From CAUJGQ01 sp038325665 (lineage in GTDB: Bacteria; Chloroflexota; Dehalococcoidia; CAUJGQ01), in assembly GCA_038325665.1 (NCBI GenBank), contig JBBQJF010000221.1:1-8717 (forward strand): a stretch of DNA of 8,717 bases, written 5' to 3'. The position numbers and the translations under genes are program-made. How positions within the stretch are numbered: the first letter of the stretch is position 1; each line of letters opens with the position of its first letter. The notes under the pieces were generated by a model, which was given only the letters and a program-made list of their open reading frames with translations, was not told the origin of the DNA and searched no databases. Below, in pieces: positions 6,559 through 8,717 of the stretch.

Positions 6559-6797
6559 CTGCCTCTCGGGCAGGTTACGGCGGTCCGTGTGGTGAGTCCT
6601 TGACCACACACGGGTTCGTGTAGCAGCATGGACACTTCCAACATCGGAGTATCCATGCTGCTTCGTGCATCTTCAGGCCAGTCGTTCAGATATCGAGTCG
6701 CGCACAACCGGGTGCGTCGTCCTCGCACGCGCACGCGGACCGCGCGGCGGTGGGCGACCCATCGGGTCGCACGGGTTCTGTCCCTGGCGCGGGCCAG
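6559..6797 (+). other. Run of hairpins, possible structured RNA or 3' end region
   Basis: Seven inverted repeats follow one another in about 240 bases after the small helical gene. They are CTGCC/GGCAG (6559-6573), GTGTGGT/ACCACAC (6587-6609), ACACG-GGTT-CGTGT (6608-6621), AGCAGCATGGA/TCCATGCTGCT (6622-6662), CGCAC/GTGCG (6701-6716), GCGACCC-ATC-GGGTCGC (6754-6770) and CTGGC/GCCAG (6784-6797). The fourth is the strongest: a perfect 11-bp stem continued inside by ACTTCC/GGAGT with a one-base bulge. I see no match to tmRNA, 4.5S, 6S, RNase P, cobalamin or other common riboswitch signatures. The first few may serve as the 3' end of the upstream transcript; the strand is assumed from that gene. 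Confidence 0.35.
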
Positions 6798-6943
6798 CGA
6801 CGGTGGCCGAATTCCCTCGCGGTAGGTCGCCAAACCTCGCTCCCGTGCGTGCCGGCTACGTGCCGAATGCTTTTATATATCGAGCCGGTCTATCACTAAC
6901 CACCGCGTTCATCGATTCTGGGAGTTACGACCTGTTCAGGTGA

Positions 6944-6976
6944 TTGACCGTGAATTGATACACATTGACGATGACC
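6944..6976 (+). promoter_or_regulatory. Phased TTGAY repeats in the ccr-like gene's upstream region
   Basis: TTGAC at 6944, TTGAT at 6955 and TTGAC at 6965 are spaced 11 and 10 bases, about one helical turn, with another TGAC at 6972. Same-face direct repeats are typical of regulator-binding sites. One copy could instead be a -35 box (TTGACC at 6944 or TTGATA at 6955), although no strong -10 follows at normal spacing. Confidence 0.3.
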
Positions 6977-6983
6977 ATTAGAC

Positions 6984-7046
6984 GCCGCTGATGCGGCCAG
7001 TGCCCGTCACGCCATCGCGTTGGCGGGCGACGTTCATGATGAGGAG
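6984..7046 (+). promoter_or_regulatory. Folded leader and ribosome binding site of the ccr-like gene
   Basis: GCCGC-TGAT-GCGGC (6984-6997) forms a tight tetraloop hairpin. A second structure pairs GCCC (7002-7005) with GGGC (7025-7028) and GCC (7011-7013) with GGC (7022-7024). GAGGAG at 7041-7046 is a strong Shine-Dalgarno eight bases before the ATG at 7055 and lies outside the hairpins. A very short overlapping frame (ATG 7036 to TGA 7062) is also present. Confidence 0.45.
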
Positions 7047-7054
7047 TCGCGTTC

Positions 7055-8248
7055 ATGGGTGAATTGGAACTGGGCGTCGTCCCGCCCGACATTGGCTGGC
7101 TGCCCGAGACGATGCGTGCGATCGTGATCCGCAAGGAGCGCGAGGGCGAGCCGATCACCGCGATGCAACCGGAAGACGTGCCGCTGCCGGAGCTTGGCGC
7201 CCGCGAGGTGCTGGTGCTCGTGATGGCGGCGGGTGTGAATTACAACGGCGTGTGGGCGGCGCGCGGTGCGCCGGTGTCCGTCTTCCGCATGCATAAGGAA
7301 CCATTCCACGTCGCGGGCAGCGACCTATCGGGAATCGTTTGGCGTGTCGGCTCCGAGGTCACGCGCTGGAAGCCGGGCGACCAGGTGGTGGCGCACTGCA
7401 ACCAGAGTTGCGGCGAATGTCCGGCCTGTAACGGCCTTGACCCGATGGCATGTGAGCAGCAAAAGATCTGGGGCTATGAGACGAGCTGGGGATCGTTCGC
7501 GCAGTTCGCCAAGGTCCAGGCCCAGCAACTCGTCGAAAAACCCGCGCATCTGTCTTGGGAGACAGCGGCGTCGTACGGACTGACCTATTTCACGGCATAC
7601 CGCATGCTTGTCACACAAGCGCAGGTACAACCGGGCGACAACGTCCTGGTGTGGGGAGCGGCCGGCGGGTTGGGGATATTCGCGGTTCAGTTGTGCCGGC
7701 TATTGGGGGCAAACCCCGTGGCGGTCATATCCAGTGACCGTAAGGAACAACTGGTGCGGACCCTGGGCGCCGAAATGACGATTAACCGTACGGATTTCGA
7801 TTTCGATATCATAAAGAACGGCACCGAACAGGAGCGTACCGCCGAGCAACGCCGGTTCGGGAAGGCGATCCGCGAACTGACCGGCGGCAAAGATCCGGAT
7901 GTGGTGTTTGAGCATGTCGGGAAGGACACCTTTTCGACGAGCACCTTCGTTGCCAAGCGGTTCGGCAAGATCGTGATTTGTGGCGCGACGTCGGGATACG
8001 ACTTGGACTTCGATGTCCGCTACCTGTGGATGCGGCAAAAGCAGATCATCGGCTCGCATTTCGCCAATGCCTATGAGGCGTGGCGCGCGAACGAGTTGAT
8101 GATCGCGGGCAAGATTCGCACCGTGGTCGATGATGTTTTTGAGTTCGACCAGACGCCATGGGCGCACCAGTTGATGGCCGATAACAAGCACATGGGCAAG
8201 ATGGTGATCCGGGTGCAGGCGCCGCCCGGTGGCGGTACCGCGAAGTAA
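7055..8248 (+). CDS. ccr: Crotonyl-CoA carboxylase/reductase-like MDR enzyme
   Basis: This 397-residue medium-chain dehydrogenase/reductase resembles enoyl-CoA (crotonyl-CoA) carboxylase/reductases, which reduce a 2-enoyl-CoA with NADPH and can trap CO2 to give ethylmalonyl-CoA. Family signatures are AGVNYNGVWA (59-68), GSDLSGIVWRVG (88-99), KIWGYET and GSFAQF (137-151), the NADPH-binding loop WGAAGGLGIFAVQL (200-213), RFGKAIRELTGG (267-278), VVFEHVGKDTF (283-293), RYLWMRQKQIIGSHFA (322-337). Residues matching the described CO2 pocket are kept: the Asn of VNYN, Glu142 and His335, with Tyr141 where some homologues have Phe. Unlike the Ccr proteins I recall, it has a full structural-zinc spacing, C119-x2-C122-x2-C125-x7-C133. 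It is also shorter than typical Ccr (about 430-445), mainly at the C-terminus. A strong Shine-Dalgarno fixes the start. No ethylmalonyl-CoA pathway genes are adjacent, so it could be a plain enoyl-CoA reductase. Confidence 0.85.
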   Translation: MGELELGVVPPDIGWLPETMRAIVIRKEREGEPITAMQPEDVPLPELGAREVLVLVMAAGVNYNGVWAARGAPVSVFRMHKEPFHVAGSDLSGIVWRVGSEVTRWKPGDQVVAHCNQSCGECPACNGLDPMACEQQKIWGYETSWGSFAQFAKVQAQQLVEKPAHLSWETAASYGLTYFTAYRMLVTQAQVQPGDNVLVWGAAGGLGIFAVQLCRLLGANPVAVISSDRKEQLVRTLGAEMTINRTDFDFDIIKNGTEQERTAEQRRFGKAIRELTGGKDPDVVFEHVGKDTFSTSTFVAKRFGKIVICGATSGYDLDFDVRYLWMRQKQIIGSHFANAYEAWRANELMIAGKIRTVVDDVFEFDQTPWAHQLMADNKHMGKMVIRVQAPPGGGTAK

Positions 8249-8272
8249 GACGGTTGGACACGGCGATCACTG

Positions 8273-8303
8273 TCGCGGGCCGGAGCATCTATCCGGCCCG
8301 CGA
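8273..8303. terminator. Perfect 12-bp hairpin after the ccr-like gene
   Basis: TCGCGGGCCGGA (8273-8284) and TCCGGCCCGCGA (8292-8303) are exact reverse complements around a 7-base loop, 24 bases after the stop codon. The stem is very stable but has no following T-tract, so it may stop transcription only weakly or mainly protect the 3' end. Confidence 0.5.
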
Positions 8304-8428
8304 TGCGCTCTGCCGGGCGTATGGTCCGCCACACGGCCGGCGCCGAGCGGACGCGCCCCGAGGTTTAAATATCCCGACCGGCTCCCGTGTGCGCGGCGCG
8401 GTCCGCGATGCGACCGACCGCCGCGTGA

Positions 8429-8476
8429 TCCGGCGCCCCCCCCGGCTGCTGGCCTGTTCGGGACGGTAGCGCCGGA
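8429..8476 (-). terminator. Possible terminator of the alpha/beta-hydrolase gene
   Basis: TCCGGCGC (8429-8436) and GCGCCGGA (8469-8476) form an 8-bp stem with a 32-base loop that includes a run of C. On the minus strand it begins five bases after the hydrolase stop codon. The loop is long and there is no T-run, so the role is uncertain. An AT-rich island, TTTAAATAT, lies further on at about 8364-8372 with no gene to explain it. Confidence 0.3.
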
Positions 8477-8480
8477 CACC

Positions 8481-8717
8481 TCACCCGCCAAGCCCCGTGA
8501 TCCACTCCAGCACGCCGGGGACGATCGTCGCGAGCACGCGTCGGTTGAGCACCAGCCCCCAGTGGGATGCGCCGTCCGCGGTCAGATGTGTTGCCGGCAG
8601 CCACAGGTCATCGTAACGCTGTCGCGGCCACTGGCGATCGGCGGCGCCGGTGACGATCATCAGCGGACATGGCAGCGACTCGATCACGATCCCGGCTTTG
8701 CGCTGATCGCGGGCGAG
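8481..8717 (-). CDS. Alpha/beta-hydrolase, C-terminal part (cut by window edge)
   Basis: The visible 78 residues are the C-terminal end of a protein that enters from the right edge. They show two signatures of alpha/beta-hydrolases: a strand plus acid-residue loop, CPLMIVTGAADRQWP with Asp27 of the visible part, and the catalytic-His loop GASHWGLV with His52, followed by a closing helix (VPGVLEWITGL). The nucleophile Ser is outside the window, so the class (esterase, haloperoxidase-like, lipase) cannot be decided. The frame stays open through the last base, so an apparent GTG start at 8687 is internal. The gene converges on the ccr-like gene. Confidence 0.75.
   Translation of the reverse strand, partial: LARDQRKAGIVIESLPCPLMIVTGAADRQWPRQRYDDLWLPATHLTADGASHWGLVLNRRVLATIVPGVLEWITGLGG

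Larger units (their letters stand above)
6550..7054. other. 505-base non-coding region upstream of the ccr-like gene
   Basis: No reading frame here looks like protein; those present are short and arginine-rich from the base composition. The left half contains the hairpin run. The right half (about 6865-6980) is noticeably richer in A and T, with TTTTATATAT near 6871-6880, and probably contains the promoter of the downstream gene. It also holds three TTGAY repeats (6944-6969), a folded leader (6984-7028) and three copies of CGTTCAT (6906, 7031, 7050). Confidence 0.5.

Noticed and set aside
5800..6609. 269-codon open frame on the minus strand over the small helical gene
   Set aside because: Very Arg/His/Pro-rich with no motif; the plus-strand frame has more protein-like composition, a Shine-Dalgarno and a promoter candidate.
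6608..6621. GGGTTCG segment as the T-arm of a tRNA
   Set aside because: The stem-loop has a four-base loop, and no acceptor, D or anticodon arms can be built around it.
6628..6825. 65-residue frame starting inside the 11-bp palindrome, as a possible leader peptide
   Set aside because: No ribosome binding site, ATG buried in a stem, and a strongly Arg-rich C-terminal half.
6550..7054. Cobalamin riboswitch upstream of the ccr-like gene (its usual pathway uses B12)
   Set aside because: The conserved B12 box and GCCACTG core are not present.
8254..8469. 71-residue frame after the ccr-like gene
   Set aside because: TTG start without Shine-Dalgarno, Arg-rich, and it runs through the two inverted repeats; treated as non-coding.

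Overview
This is a GC-rich bacterial window with tightly packed, mostly ordinary housekeeping genes and two structured intergenic stretches. No rRNA, tRNA, CRISPR array, transposase or phage gene is visible. The gene mix (lysS with a Nudix gene, a soluble transhydrogenase, a proline-rich lipoprotein of the serine hydrolase class, a YcbL-like metallo-hydrolase and a crotonyl-CoA carboxylase/reductase homologue) would fit a Chloroflexota/Thermomicrobia-type or actinobacterial chromosome. That assignment is a guess from gene style, not a proof.

Layout. At 41-2043 (+) lysS and a Nudix hydrolase gene form a two-gene operon with an ATGA stop/start overlap. They converge on sthA (2054-3475, -) with 10 bases between the stop codons, and an 11-bp inverted repeat carries both stops in its loop. 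A 281-bp divergent spacer separates sthA from a lipoprotein of the class A beta-lactamase-like serine hydrolase superfamily (3757-4845, +). That gene converges on a glyoxalase-II-like metallo-beta-lactamase-fold hydrolase (4952-5617, -), with terminator-like inverted repeats between them. A 449-bp spacer with a good -10 box and an operator-like palindrome precedes a small helical protein of unknown function (6067-6549, +). Next comes a 505-bp non-coding stretch (6550-7054) containing a run of hairpins and, nearer the next gene, helically phased TTGAY repeats and a folded leader. It ends at a crotonyl-CoA carboxylase/reductase-like gene (7055-8248, +) followed by a perfect 12-bp hairpin. The right edge holds the C-terminal part of an alpha/beta-hydrolase (8481-8717, -).

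How the genes work together. LysRS and the Nudix enzyme are translationally coupled. LysRS is a known source of diadenosine polyphosphates and Nudix enzymes hydrolyse such compounds, so a functional link is possible but unproven. SthA balances NADH and NADPH, and the Ccr-like enzyme would use NADPH, but they are not in one operon.

Most worth a second look: the Ccr-like protein, which keeps CO2-pocket residues but also has a complete alcohol-dehydrogenase-type structural zinc Cys4 lobe; the SthA with no cysteine at either redox-disulfide position; the KWG replacement of the KTG motif in the serine hydrolase; and the hairpin run at 6559-6797. I did not find clear evidence of a wholly new multi-gene system.
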